This document shows, in pieces, positions 1-5,278 of a DNA stretch of 5,278 nt (positions are counted from its first letter, which is position 1; each line of letters opens with the position of its first letter). The notes beneath the pieces were generated by a model, which had not been told where the DNA came from, made no database searches, and saw nothing but the letters and a program-made list of their open reading frames with translations. The position numbers were made by a program, and so were the translations under genes. The DNA is taken from assembly GCA_947254895.1 (NCBI GenBank), contig CAMYEY010000089.1:1-5278 (forward strand), given 5' to 3'. This stretch comes from an uncultured Clostridia bacterium. GTDB taxonomy: Bacteria > Bacillota > Clostridia > Saccharofermentanales > DTU023.

Positions 1-752
1 TTTTCGGAGTTAATCACTCCAGCTGCATTCCAGTCTTGGCCGGTAAAAGAGGCAGTTTGCTCAGGTCCAGCAACCAGCCTACCCTCGCGGTCCAGTAGAA
101 AATATTCATCAGCAATCCCCTGCCAATTCTCTAGATGATGGTCGACCACTAAGTAGGAGAGTTGATATTTATTTTTAAGCTCAACTAGGATTCTGACAAT
201 GCTTTTTATTTGTTCATCATCTACTTGAGCAAAGATTTCATCAAGGAGCAACCAGGGAGCCTTGCTTACCAGTTGGCAAGCCAGACTCAAACGTTGCTTT
301 TCTCCCCCAGACAGGGTACTAATCAAGCGTTTTTCAAAACCCTGTAACCTAACGGCCTGTAAAACTTCCGCTAAAAGGTCAGGCATCTCCTCCACCGGAA
401 TATCAGCTGCCTCCATAGAAAAGATAATCTCCCTTTCGACGGAGGGGAAGCAAAATTGTAAGTCTGCATTTTGAAAGACTAAACGGACGCTTTGACTGCG
501 CGTCAAAGCGTCCATTTCTTGGATCTTTTTTCCGTCAACTAAGACCTTTCCCCCAGTTAAAATACCAGAATGCTCCGGATAGAGACCAGCCGCTAAATAA
601 AGCAAGGTGCTTTTGCCGCAGCCGGATGGACCCGTAAGAACCGTGATTTTATCCTTTTTGATCTGCATCGAAAAATTTTCAAAAACAGACCTTCGGTCTT
701 CTTGAAAGTAACGGAAATTAATATTTTCAAAACTAATCCCGGAAGCTTGCAA
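1..752 (-). CDS. ykoD: ECF-type ABC transporter ATPase, YkoD-like (partial, C-terminus outside window)
   Basis: This is the energy-coupling ATPase expected to drive uptake of a thiamine precursor through the YkoE S component. The first 250 residues are visible and the frame is still open at the window edge. Motifs in order are Walker A GPSGCGKST (41-49), Q-loop Q94 in FQNADLQF, signature LSGGEKQRLSLA (147-158), Walker B WLLLDE with catalytic E172, and an H-loop in VVDHHLE (His205 or His206). I chose the TTG at 750-752. It has AAAGGA six bases upstream, it places the first beta strand (ISFENINFRY) where the family has it, and the next in-frame ATG (Met29) would delete that strand. The start overlaps the end of the thiY-like gene by 20 bases, which suggests translational coupling. 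One ABC domain is nearly complete here. YkoD proteins carry two, so a second may follow off-window, but a single-domain ThiZ/CbiO-like protein is also possible. The residues after the Walker B glutamate (IFAQVD) differ from the usual PTxxLD. Confidence 0.88.
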   Translation of the reverse strand, partial: MQASGISFENINFRYFQEDRRSVFENFSMQIKKDKITVLTGPSGCGKSTLLYLAAGLYPEHSGILTGGKVLVDGKKIQEMDALTRSQSVRLVFQNADLQFCFPSVEREIIFSMEAADIPVEEMPDLLAEVLQAVRLQGFEKRLISTLSGGEKQRLSLACQLVSKAPWLLLDEIFAQVDDEQIKSIVRILVELKNKYQLSYLVVDHHLENWQGIADEYFLLDREGRLVAGPEQTASFTGQDWNAAGVINSE

Positions 753-1611
753 GATAGGTCCTTTCCGGATAAGTCCGGCCATAGATGCCGCTCTCTAAGA
801 ATAAGTCCAAGAGGGATTGCCAAGCTTCAATATTAAGGTTTCCCCACTGGCCATCCTTATTTAAAAACCTCGGTAAGAGGTGTTCAACCCCTTTATAGAG
901 TATATTATCCTCTACATCCGGCAAGAGATGACGAATCTCAGGAATGACTTTTAGTCCCTCGGCAACCACGCACTGGTAACCTTTCTCGGTTGCAGCCATA
1001 AAACGCTTAACCAGGTCGGGTTTGCTACGCCAGAGCTCGCCATTAACAGCAATGGCTGGAGTTGGATAATCAAAAGGGTGACCATAATCAGCAATTTCAA
1101 TAAAGTTACAGTCTTTATTGGCTTGCTCCATCACATAGTACTCCCAATTTTTATAAATCCAAATCGCATCAGCAGTTTGGCCCAGGACCTCCTGGGGGTG
1201 TTCAACATCCATGGGAACTTTCGTAATCAGGTCAGGATTGCCACCATCTTTCCTCACTAGTTCATCTATCAGTAGATGAAACCATTTTGGAGTCCAATGG
1301 GTTATGCGTTTCCCTTCCAAGTCTCTCGGGCGTTTGATACCCGCCTCTTTCAAGGAAATAAGTCCTGAATCTTGGACTTGAGTAATCTGGCCAATGCCTA
1401 AAATATCAGCACCGTCAGCCATATTCTCAAGCATTGAGGCTTGAGGGCCACAAAGAAAGTCCATGCCGCTTGTTTCCATCACACCATGTACATCGCCCTC
1501 AATCTGTAATTCTATGCCCGCTTCTCTATAAAAACCTCTGACTTGACTCAGCAAAAAGCCTACATGTATGTTGTTAGGAAACCAATCTAAAACCAGCTTA
1601 ATTTTTTCCAT
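733..1611 (-). CDS. thiY: ThiY/NMT1-like pyrimidine-binding protein without signal peptide
   Basis: 292 residues of the NMT1/THI5-like periplasmic-binding fold. Family members bind hydroxymethylpyrimidine or formylaminopyrimidine and hand it to a transporter. The N-terminus KLVLDWFPNNIHVGFLLSQ (5-23), followed by a GFYREAGIELQI segment (26-37), is the typical opening of a mature ThiY. Aromatic residues that could stack on a pyrimidine include W10, F11, W106, W110, W151 and W156. The ATG at 1611 has AAGGGG five bases upstream, and an in-frame TAA about 11 codons further up leaves no room for a longer N-terminus. The protein therefore starts directly with its first beta strand and has no signal peptide, lipobox or other membrane segment, so it looks cytoplasmic, unlike most ThiY proteins. 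It lacks the cysteine-rich CCCFC motif of yeast Thi5, so I read it as a binding protein rather than a pyrimidine synthase. It lies 62 bases after ykoE and overlaps the ATPase gene, so it should be under the same TPP control. Confidence 0.85.
   Translation of the reverse strand: MEKIKLVLDWFPNNIHVGFLLSQVRGFYREAGIELQIEGDVHGVMETSGMDFLCGPQASMLENMADGADILGIGQITQVQDSGLISLKEAGIKRPRDLEGKRITHWTPKWFHLLIDELVRKDGGNPDLITKVPMDVEHPQEVLGQTADAIWIYKNWEYYVMEQANKDCNFIEIADYGHPFDYPTPAIAVNGELWRSKPDLVKRFMAATEKGYQCVVAEGLKVIPEIRHLLPDVEDNILYKGVEHLLPRFLNKDGQWGNLNIEAWQSLLDLFLESGIYGRTYPERTYLASFRD
759..764 (-). promoter_or_regulatory. Ribosome binding site that supports the TTG start of the ATPase gene
   Basis: AAAGGA on the minus strand lies inside the last codons of the thiY-like gene, six bases before a TTG at 752-750. 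No in-frame ATG lies close to it. The site and its spacing are the main reason for placing the ATPase start at TTG rather than at the internal ATG 28 codons later. Confidence 0.6.
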
Positions 1612-1673
1612 CTCTTCCCCTTCTATAATACTAAAACTTAAAACTTATTTTGATATCTACCTCAAGTGAAAAC
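1612..1673 (-). other. 62-base AT-rich spacer between ykoE and the thiY-like gene
   Basis: The spacer contains three copies of AAGTTTT on the minus strand, two of them adjacent, and ends in the ribosome binding site of the thiY-like gene. I see no hairpin with a U-run and no convincing promoter, so it is probably transcribed through as part of the operon. No signal-peptide coding sequence is present in it. Confidence 0.5.
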
Positions 1674-2309
1674 TTAAAGGTCATCTTCACCTAAGGTTGC
1701 TTGCTTAGCTGCTACCAGCTCCTGACCTATCGGATAGGAACGCAAGACACCGGTACGAGCCAAACCATTGGCGAGGCCATAGCCAACAACCCCGGTAAAG
1801 AAAACAGCACTGGCAATACGGACAGCTAACATCGCTAAGATCATGCCTATAGAGAGACCTGCGTAACCACCGATATAGAGGGTTTGTAGCATGGTTACCA
1901 GTGCAGATGTTACGGATGATAAAATTGCTGCACCTAAACGCCACTTTTTATAGCCAGTCAGGGCGTAGCCTAACTCACCGCCAACACCCTGGATTAAGCC
2001 GGTGATAACAACCAACATACCACCCGGATTACCCAGCAACAATTCTAAAACCGCCGCTAAAAATTCTGCTGAAAAAGCTACTAGCGGTCTACGGATAATA
2101 GACGCAGCCGTAGTTGCTGCCATAAACCAAATACCATATACGATTTCAAAGGCCAAAACACCCAAACCTGCCGGTGTTAAAATAACCTGAAGTGCCATGC
2201 CTAGATTTAACACCAGCATGTAGACGATAGAAAAAATCAGTCCGATCATGGCTATGAGCAGGATGTCCTGTAAGCGGATCCCGCTTTTCCTTACACTTTT
2301 TTGTTCCAT
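1674..2309 (-). CDS. ykoE: YkoE, S component of an ECF transporter for thiamine precursor (HMP/thiamine)
   Basis: This 211-residue integral membrane protein is the substrate-specific component of an energy-coupling factor transporter; YkoE proteins are assigned to hydroxymethylpyrimidine or thiamine uptake. The length is normal for an S component. Membrane segments are seen at roughly 14-37, 46-66, 80-101, 126-147 and 150-179. The YkoE-type signature is clear: EIVYGIWFMAATTAASIIRRP (55-75, shown in pieces as EIVYGIWFMA and ATTAASIIRRP), AEFLAAVLELLLGNPGG (81-97), and LIQGVGGELGYAL (105-117). The ATG at 2309 follows a GAAAGG-type ribosome binding site about 11 bases away, with an AT-rich spacer. 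The gene lies about 100 bases downstream of a TPP riboswitch and leads the operon that continues with a ThiY-like protein and an ECF ATPase, which fits thiamine-precursor salvage. The identification is by recognition of the family pattern. The exact substrate (HMP, aminopyrimidine or thiamine) cannot be read from the sequence. Confidence 0.9.
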   Translation of the reverse strand: MEQKSVRKSGIRLQDILLIAMIGLIFSIVYMLVLNLGMALQVILTPAGLGVLAFEIVYGIWFMAATTAASIIRRPLVAFSAEFLAAVLELLLGNPGGMLVVITGLIQGVGGELGYALTGYKKWRLGAAILSSVTSALVTMLQTLYIGGYAGLSIGMILAMLAVRIASAVFFTGVVGYGLANGLARTGVLRSYPIGQELVAAKQATLGEDDL

Positions 2310-2349
2310 ATATAAATTTTCCTTTCTCTATCTGCAGGTGCCACATAAA

Positions 2350-2381
2350 TCGACCCCCTCTGGAAAACCGGAGGAGGTCGA
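2350..2381 (-). terminator. Strong hairpin between TPP aptamer and ykoE, likely expression platform
   Basis: On the minus strand TCGACCTCCTCCGG pairs with CCAGAGGGGGTCGA across a UUUU loop: 13 of 14 positions pair, with one G-U and one C-A mismatch. It lies about 25 bases after the aptamer and about 40 bases before the ykoE start, where a Gram-positive TPP riboswitch places its terminator. The run after the stem is only UUU followed by AUG, so as a Rho-independent terminator it is weak. It could also work by structure or pausing. It does not cover the ykoE ribosome binding site. Confidence 0.5.
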
Positions 2382-2406
2382 CAAACAAAACAAAAGACTG
2401 TTGTCA

Positions 2407-2490
2407 TATTTCCCTACGCCGGCATGATCCGAACAGGTTCAATGGGTCCGAGTTTCAACTCTATCTCAGCCGCTAAGCGACACCCCGTTA
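2407..2490 (-). ncRNA. TPP riboswitch aptamer (THI element)
   Basis: This mRNA leader aptamer binds thiamine pyrophosphate and lowers expression of the downstream transporter genes when TPP is plentiful. Read on the minus strand, all conserved blocks are present in order: GGGGUG (2486-2481), CUGAGA (2469-2464), ACCC (2447-2444), GAACCUG (2440-2434), and the GGAUCAUGCCGGCGUAGGGAA block (2430-2410). GGGU and ACCC form P2. CGC-UUA-GCG (2479-2471) forms P3. GAGU-UGAA-ACUC (2461-2450) forms the optional P3a hairpin. I could not draw a strong P1. The aptamer points at ykoE, and the next three genes are thiamine-precursor transporter genes, which confirms the assignment. Confidence 0.96.
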
Positions 2491-2502
2491 TTAATCCATC
2501 TG

Positions 2503-2531
2503 AGTTTAGCACTTGTTCTTCAACAAGTAAA
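2503..2531 (-). promoter_or_regulatory. Predicted sigma-A promoter of the ykoE operon
   Basis: On the minus strand a -35 TTTACT (2531-2526) and an extended -10 TGC-TAAACT (hexamer 2508-2503) are separated by exactly 17 bases. The predicted start near 2496 lies only a few bases before the TPP aptamer, as expected for a riboswitch leader. The match to consensus is moderate (TTTACT against TTGACA, TAAACT against TATAAT), but spacing, the TG extension and position all agree. Confidence 0.6.
2511..2528. repeat. Perfect 7-4-7 palindrome inside the promoter spacer (candidate operator)
   Basis: ACTTGTT-CTTC-AACAAGT is a perfect 7-base inverted repeat with a 4-base gap. It fills nearly the whole spacer between the predicted -35 and -10 and overlaps the inner end of the -35. 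No U-run follows it on either strand, so it does not look like a terminator. The position fits a repressor operator, but no regulator is known from this window. Confidence 0.45.
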
Positions 2532-2596
2532 TTGCCAGAACTAAATCTTAGCTTGAGCAACCCCTGGCTATCCGACTCTCAGCTGGCCCACACATT
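2532..2596 (-). other. Intergenic stretch after the membrane-protein operon, no clear terminator
   Basis: These 65 bases between the stop of the 222-residue membrane protein and the ykoE promoter contain short complementary pieces: GCCAG (2568-2564) with CTGGC (2538-2534), and AGCTGAG (2584-2578) with CTCAAGCT (2557-2550). None gives a stable stem followed by a U-run. I see no convincing Rho-independent terminator, so some read-through from the upstream operon into the riboswitch leader is possible. Confidence 0.4.
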
Positions 2597-3265
2597 TTAA
2601 ATCTTTTGCCGCTTGTAAAGTATTCTGGCAACGGCCACCGTGACCAATACACTAACCGGGATCAGGATACTAACCGCTTTTGACAGAGAGGGTTGAAGCA
2701 AAAAGAGTAATAACATCAAGCTGATTGGAGCGATGGCAATTTTGGCATTTTGGGCCAAAAAGACGACAGCAAGACCACCAAAGAGGGCAGGCAAAATATT
2801 GGCAAAGGCCGGTGCCAAGACAGGTGATTCCAGGAATGGTGTCAGTTGCTTTAATAAGACCATACCTACAATCAAAATAAGGGTTGTAACGATTGAACTA
2901 ATAGCTATAGCGATGGTCGAAATAACCTCCCCCTCTTCGCTATTAGCCTCCACCTTAGCCAGCTGCATAGCCCTTAGGGCCGCAGGCACTTTCATGGCCG
3001 TTAGGTTACCGGTCACAAAACCCAGGTAGGCACCTCCCGATCCCAACATAGGGCCAAAAGTGAGAGCTTCAATAGCCCCAACTGTCCAATAGACCGGGGC
3101 AACAGCTAACAAGCCTTGGAAAATCACTCTAGCGTCCGGCTTAATTTTAAAAAACAAACTAATCAAAAGTGGATAAGAGATAAAAAAGAACAAGGCAAGC
3201 AACAAGGAAACCCGTCCCCAAAGGTGAACACGCTCACGGTAATTAAAGGATTGATGTTTATTCAC
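2597..3265 (-). CDS. Uncharacterised integral membrane protein, probable partner of the DUF5058-type protein
   Basis: 222 residues. I do not recognise a named family with an experimental function. About six membrane segments are visible at roughly 18-39, 49-70, 115-138, 152-171, 174-190 and 196-214, and there is no soluble domain. Between segments two and three lies a long glycine-rich stretch, FGPMLGSGGAYLGFVTGNL (70-88), then a loop with KVPAALRAMQLAKV (92-105) and an acidic patch SEEGE (109-113) just before a membrane helix rich in Ile, Ser and Thr (STIAIAISSIVTT). These glycine, asparagine and acidic features inside or next to helices look like a substrate path, which suggests a permease. 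The start is a GTG at 3265 with TGAGGT six bases upstream; an in-frame TGA sits just above, so no earlier start is possible. The gene begins 19 bases after the DUF5058-type gene and is almost certainly cotranscribed with it. The function as a transporter half is inferred. Confidence 0.82.
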   Translation of the reverse strand: MNKHQSFNYRERVHLWGRVSLLLALFFFISYPLLISLFFKIKPDARVIFQGLLAVAPVYWTVGAIEALTFGPMLGSGGAYLGFVTGNLTAMKVPAALRAMQLAKVEANSEEGEVISTIAIAISSIVTTLILIVGMVLLKQLTPFLESPVLAPAFANILPALFGGLAVVFLAQNAKIAIAPISLMLLLFLLQPSLSKAVSILIPVSVLVTVAVARILYKRQKI

Positions 3266-3271
3266 AAAAGT

Positions 3272-3277
3272 ACCTCA
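3272..3277 (-). promoter_or_regulatory. Ribosome binding site that supports the GTG start at 3265
   Basis: TGAGGT on the minus strand lies six bases before the GTG codon, in the 19-base gap after the DUF5058-type gene. An in-frame stop overlaps this site, so translation of the downstream membrane protein cannot begin further upstream. Confidence 0.65.
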
Positions 3278-3284
3278 CAAACTT

Positions 3285-4016
3285 TCATATTGCGCCGGTA
3301 ATCAGCTTGGTTAGAGGTATAGCAAAGGCCATCGCACCAAGCATGCTAAAAGGCATGGCATAATTCTCCAACCAGCGCCAATGGAGTTTTTTTATGAGCA
3401 AGCCGCAAAGTAGCATCAGCATTGAAGAAAAGAGCATGACAAAAACCGGAATCCAACCGACCAGACCCCTATGTATGTCAGAGAAAATCATGCCGAGGAA
3501 GGTAGAAATCATACCTACAAACAGAGAATCCATGAGGATCTTTCCCCACTTGGCATCCTTATTTTTCATCTTCAACAGGTTTTTCTCCATCTTCTTTTGA
3601 AAAAACAGAATAATTAAAATCCCGGAAATGATGCCCAACGTCATGACCCAGGTTATGGAAAGATAGGTTGATCCGTCGCTGATCGGCTGATCCAGAGGTA
3701 GGTTAAGAATTTTAGCGACAGCTGCAGCTGCGGGGAGTTCATAGGTTAAGGCCCCTAGGACCGATAGGCGGAGCCAGGGTAAGGGCAAGCCTAAAAATCG
3801 CGATAGGCTGATGAGGCCTAATAAAATACTGATGGCCGGGGCAATGCTAAATAAGGCACTGCCAACAGATATGTCAACGAGCGTTTTAGACTTGATCCCT
3901 AATTCTTTTGCCCGTCGCCAGGCTTTAACCAAGAAAAAGACGGATTGCCCTAAAACGAATAAAATGACTATTCCGGCAAAGATAAATAAGATCGGTTGAT
4001 TAATTGAAAAATTCAT
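3285..4016 (-). CDS. DUF5058-type integral membrane protein
   Basis: 243 residues, close to the usual size of DUF5058 proteins, a widespread family without a proven function. About seven membrane segments are visible at roughly 8-31, 51-72, 81-103, 118-139, 162-179, 185-207 and 219-238. Recognisable family features are the second-helix block SALFSIAPAISILLGLISL (53-71), the WLRLSVLGALTYEL block (81-94) with its conserved Arg and Glu, and the TWVMTLG motif (122-128). A basic loop KKMEKNLLKMKNKDAKWGK (141-159) probably faces the cytoplasm. The ATG at 4016 has a strong GGAGG four bases upstream. The gene lies 20 bases after the M20 peptidase and 19 bases before a second membrane protein, so the three genes form one operon. 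I infer that the two membrane proteins make a transporter whose substrate or product is handled by the peptidase. The family assignment is from recall of the pattern and the function is not established. Confidence 0.82.
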   Translation of the reverse strand: MNFSINQPILFIFAGIVILFVLGQSVFFLVKAWRRAKELGIKSKTLVDISVGSALFSIAPAISILLGLISLSRFLGLPLPWLRLSVLGALTYELPAAAAVAKILNLPLDQPISDGSTYLSITWVMTLGIISGILIILFFQKKMEKNLLKMKNKDAKWGKILMDSLFVGMISTFLGMIFSDIHRGLVGWIPVFVMLFSSMLMLLCGLLIKKLHWRWLENYAMPFSMLGAMAFAIPLTKLITGAI

Positions 4017-4036
4017 GCTTCCTCCGGCCTAGACCC

Positions 4037-5278
4037 CTAGTCTTCCAACTCTACTAGGCTTTCTAAAAAGTGGTGGTAGAACTTTACCATAGCAAAGAGA
4101 TTTTTGTGAGAAATACGTTCATTGGTTGCGTGCATAGTGGCAAGTTCTTCGGCTGTTAAACGACTAGGCAAAAAACGGAAAGCATTATCACTAACCTCGT
4201 TATAGTAGCGGCAATCTGTACCACCGACCATCAAGTAGGGCAAGGGTAAGGTTTGGTCAAAGACAGCACGAATTGAGTTTGCAAGGTGAACCATACCTTC
4301 TGAATCGAGATCACTAGCTGCTGTTGGCTCATTTTCCAGTAACGGTTCCATTTGGTAATCAAAGCCTAAGCCTGCAAAATATTCTTTAACAGAAGCGATA
4401 GAATCCCCCTGTAAAATTCTGACGTTAGCCACACAAGAAGCATCTTTAGGCAAAACATTATGGCCGCTGCCACCGGATGTCATGGTAAAAGCAACTGTTG
4501 TCCGCAGCATGGCAGCAGTTTGCCTGTTTTTCAAGAGAATCTTTTGGATGACCGGAGCAAATAATTTTGGATTCGCTAAAGCCTTACCGGCTATCCCGCC
4601 CTTGTAGGGAGCCAAGGTCTTTAACATAGCAATGACCGTGTCGGTTAAACGGATGGGCAAGGGGTGGTTTTCAACTGTCTGGATAAAGGCAGCCATTTTA
4701 CCCACGGCCGTATGGTCTGGTGGGGCCGAAGAATGACCCTCATCCCCCTGAAAAGTAAAACGAAAACTGTTATTGCCTTTTTCAGCGATGCCGATAACAG
4801 CGAGGTCCGGGTCCACACCCAAGGTAGCCCCCTCAACAATAGCTCCACCTTCATCGAGGACATATTTAAAATGAATCTGTTTTTCCTTGAAATAGGCAGC
4901 GATTTTTTGAGCACCTAAGCGGCCACCCTGCTCTTCATCAAAGCCAAAGGCAAAATAGAGGTCATGGGGAGGCTGAAAATGATCAGCAAGCAGCTGGTCA
5001 ATGGCCTCCATAATACAAATCAGAGAGCTTTTATCGTCTAAACAACCTCGTCCCCAGATATTCTCCCCATCATCGTAAGCGGAGAAAGGCGGATGTTTCC
5101 AGCCATCTTCAGGTGCCGCAACAACATCATAATGTGCTGTCATCAGGATCGGTAGTGACTCATTCTCAGTCCCCTGGCCCCGCCAACGAAAAACTAGACC
5201 ATAGTCATTGACAATCGTTCGCTCTAGCTGCTTGTGGACCTCAGGGTAACTTTTTTCTAAATAATTGATAAATTCAGC
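4037..5278 (-). CDS. M20 family metallopeptidase, carboxypeptidase S/PM20D1-like (partial, N-terminus outside window)
   Basis: The last 413 residues of a zinc-dependent hydrolase that cleaves peptide or N-acyl amide bonds, probably in the cytoplasm. The frame is open to the window edge and an internal Met at 5143 is not the start, because family-typical sequence precedes it (INYLEKSYPEVHKQLE). Judging from the family, a few tens of residues are missing. In visible numbering the motifs are AHYDVV (metal His49, catalytic-site Asp51), GRGCLDDKSS (bridging metal Asp81), FDEEQGG (catalytic Glu115, metal Glu116), LDEGG (metal Asp142), the dimerisation-domain GHSSAPP (His182), SGHNVLP (271-277), GGTDCRYY (352-359) and HATNERIS (metal His383). 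All catalytic and metal positions I can locate are intact. The order and the LDEGG/GHNVLP pair fit the carboxypeptidase S/PM20D1 branch better than ArgE or DapE. It is the first visible gene of an operon with two membrane proteins, suggesting that it acts on a transported substrate. The substrate is unknown. Confidence 0.92.
   Translation of the reverse strand, partial: AEFINYLEKSYPEVHKQLERTIVNDYGLVFRWRGQGTENESLPILMTAHYDVVAAPEDGWKHPPFSAYDDGENIWGRGCLDDKSSLICIMEAIDQLLADHFQPPHDLYFAFGFDEEQGGRLGAQKIAAYFKEKQIHFKYVLDEGGAIVEGATLGVDPDLAVIGIAEKGNNSFRFTFQGDEGHSSAPPDHTAVGKMAAFIQTVENHPLPIRLTDTVIAMLKTLAPYKGGIAGKALANPKLFAPVIQKILLKNRQTAAMLRTTVAFTMTSGGSGHNVLPKDASCVANVRILQGDSIASVKEYFAGLGFDYQMEPLLENEPTAASDLDSEGMVHLANSIRAVFDQTLPLPYLMVGGTDCRYYNEVSDNAFRFLPSRLTAEELATMHATNERISHKNLFAMVKFYHHFLESLVELED

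Noticed and set aside
593..823. A 76-codon minus-strand open frame across the thiY-like/ATPase junction.
   Set aside because: It overlaps both genes in the third frame. The ATPase frame from the TTG carries all ABC motifs and explains this region.
733..1611. Reading the ThiY-like protein as a Thi5-type HMP-P synthase because it is leaderless.
   Set aside because: The CCCFC cysteine-rich motif of yeast Thi5 is missing and the neighbours are transporter genes. A binding protein is the simpler reading, although an enzymatic role is not fully excluded.
2146..2388. An 80-codon minus-strand open frame starting between the riboswitch and ykoE and running into ykoE.
   Set aside because: It crosses the platform hairpin, overlaps ykoE in another frame, and its product is basic and low in recognisable structure. 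It is a shadow of ykoE.
2534..2568. GCCAG/CTGGC stem as a terminator of the M20 operon.
   Set aside because: The stem is only five pairs with a loop of about 25 bases and no U-run follows it, so I do not call a terminator.
2578..2584. A second GCTGAG-type block on the minus strand upstream of the promoter, resembling the CUGAGA element of a TPP riboswitch, as if a tandem aptamer existed.
   Set aside because: The other conserved blocks (GGGGUG, ACCC, GAACCUG, GCGUAGGGAA) are absent around it, so it is most likely chance.
2733..3029. A 98-codon plus-strand open frame antisense to the 222-residue membrane protein.
   Set aside because: It is the antisense of a well-supported gene, has no convincing ribosome binding site, and its composition is what the reverse of a hydrophobic gene gives.

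Overview
The window looks like a chromosomal fragment from a low-to-moderate GC Gram-positive bacterium, probably a member of the Lactobacillales. An Aerococcaceae-like organism is my guess, with low confidence. The basis is AGGA/GGAGG-type ribosome binding sites, GTG and TTG starts, an ECF-type vitamin transporter behind a TPP riboswitch, and a DUF5058-type membrane protein. Every gene I can support lies on the minus strand, so transcription runs from high to low coordinates. No RNA gene other than the riboswitch, no mobile element and no CRISPR array is visible.

Region A (5278 to 2597) is a tight three-gene cluster. It begins with the C-terminal part of an M20 metallopeptidase (carboxypeptidase S/PM20D1-like; its N-terminus lies outside the window). 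A DUF5058-type integral membrane protein follows 20 bases later, and a second, unrecognised integral membrane protein 19 bases after that. Both membrane genes have good ribosome binding sites, so this reads as one operon. A plausible reading is a two-protein membrane transporter that works with a cytoplasmic hydrolase on peptides or N-acyl amino acids. The substrate is unknown.

Region B (about 2596 to 2310) is the 287-base control region. It holds no convincing terminator for the upstream operon, then a good sigma-A promoter whose spacer is almost filled by a perfect 7-4-7 palindrome, then a TPP riboswitch aptamer that begins within a few bases of the predicted transcription start, and then a strong GC-rich hairpin that is the likely expression platform.

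Region C (2309 to 1) is the TPP-controlled operon: ykoE (S component of an ECF transporter for a thiamine precursor), a ThiY/NMT1-like pyrimidine-binding protein, and an ECF-type ATPase (ykoD-like) cut by the window edge. The expected next gene is a YkoC-like T component. Together these should take up hydroxymethylpyrimidine or a related thiamine breakdown product when TPP is scarce. The odd point is that the ThiY-like protein has no signal peptide or lipobox, so it appears to be cytoplasmic, as YkoF is in the Bacillus YkoFEDC system.
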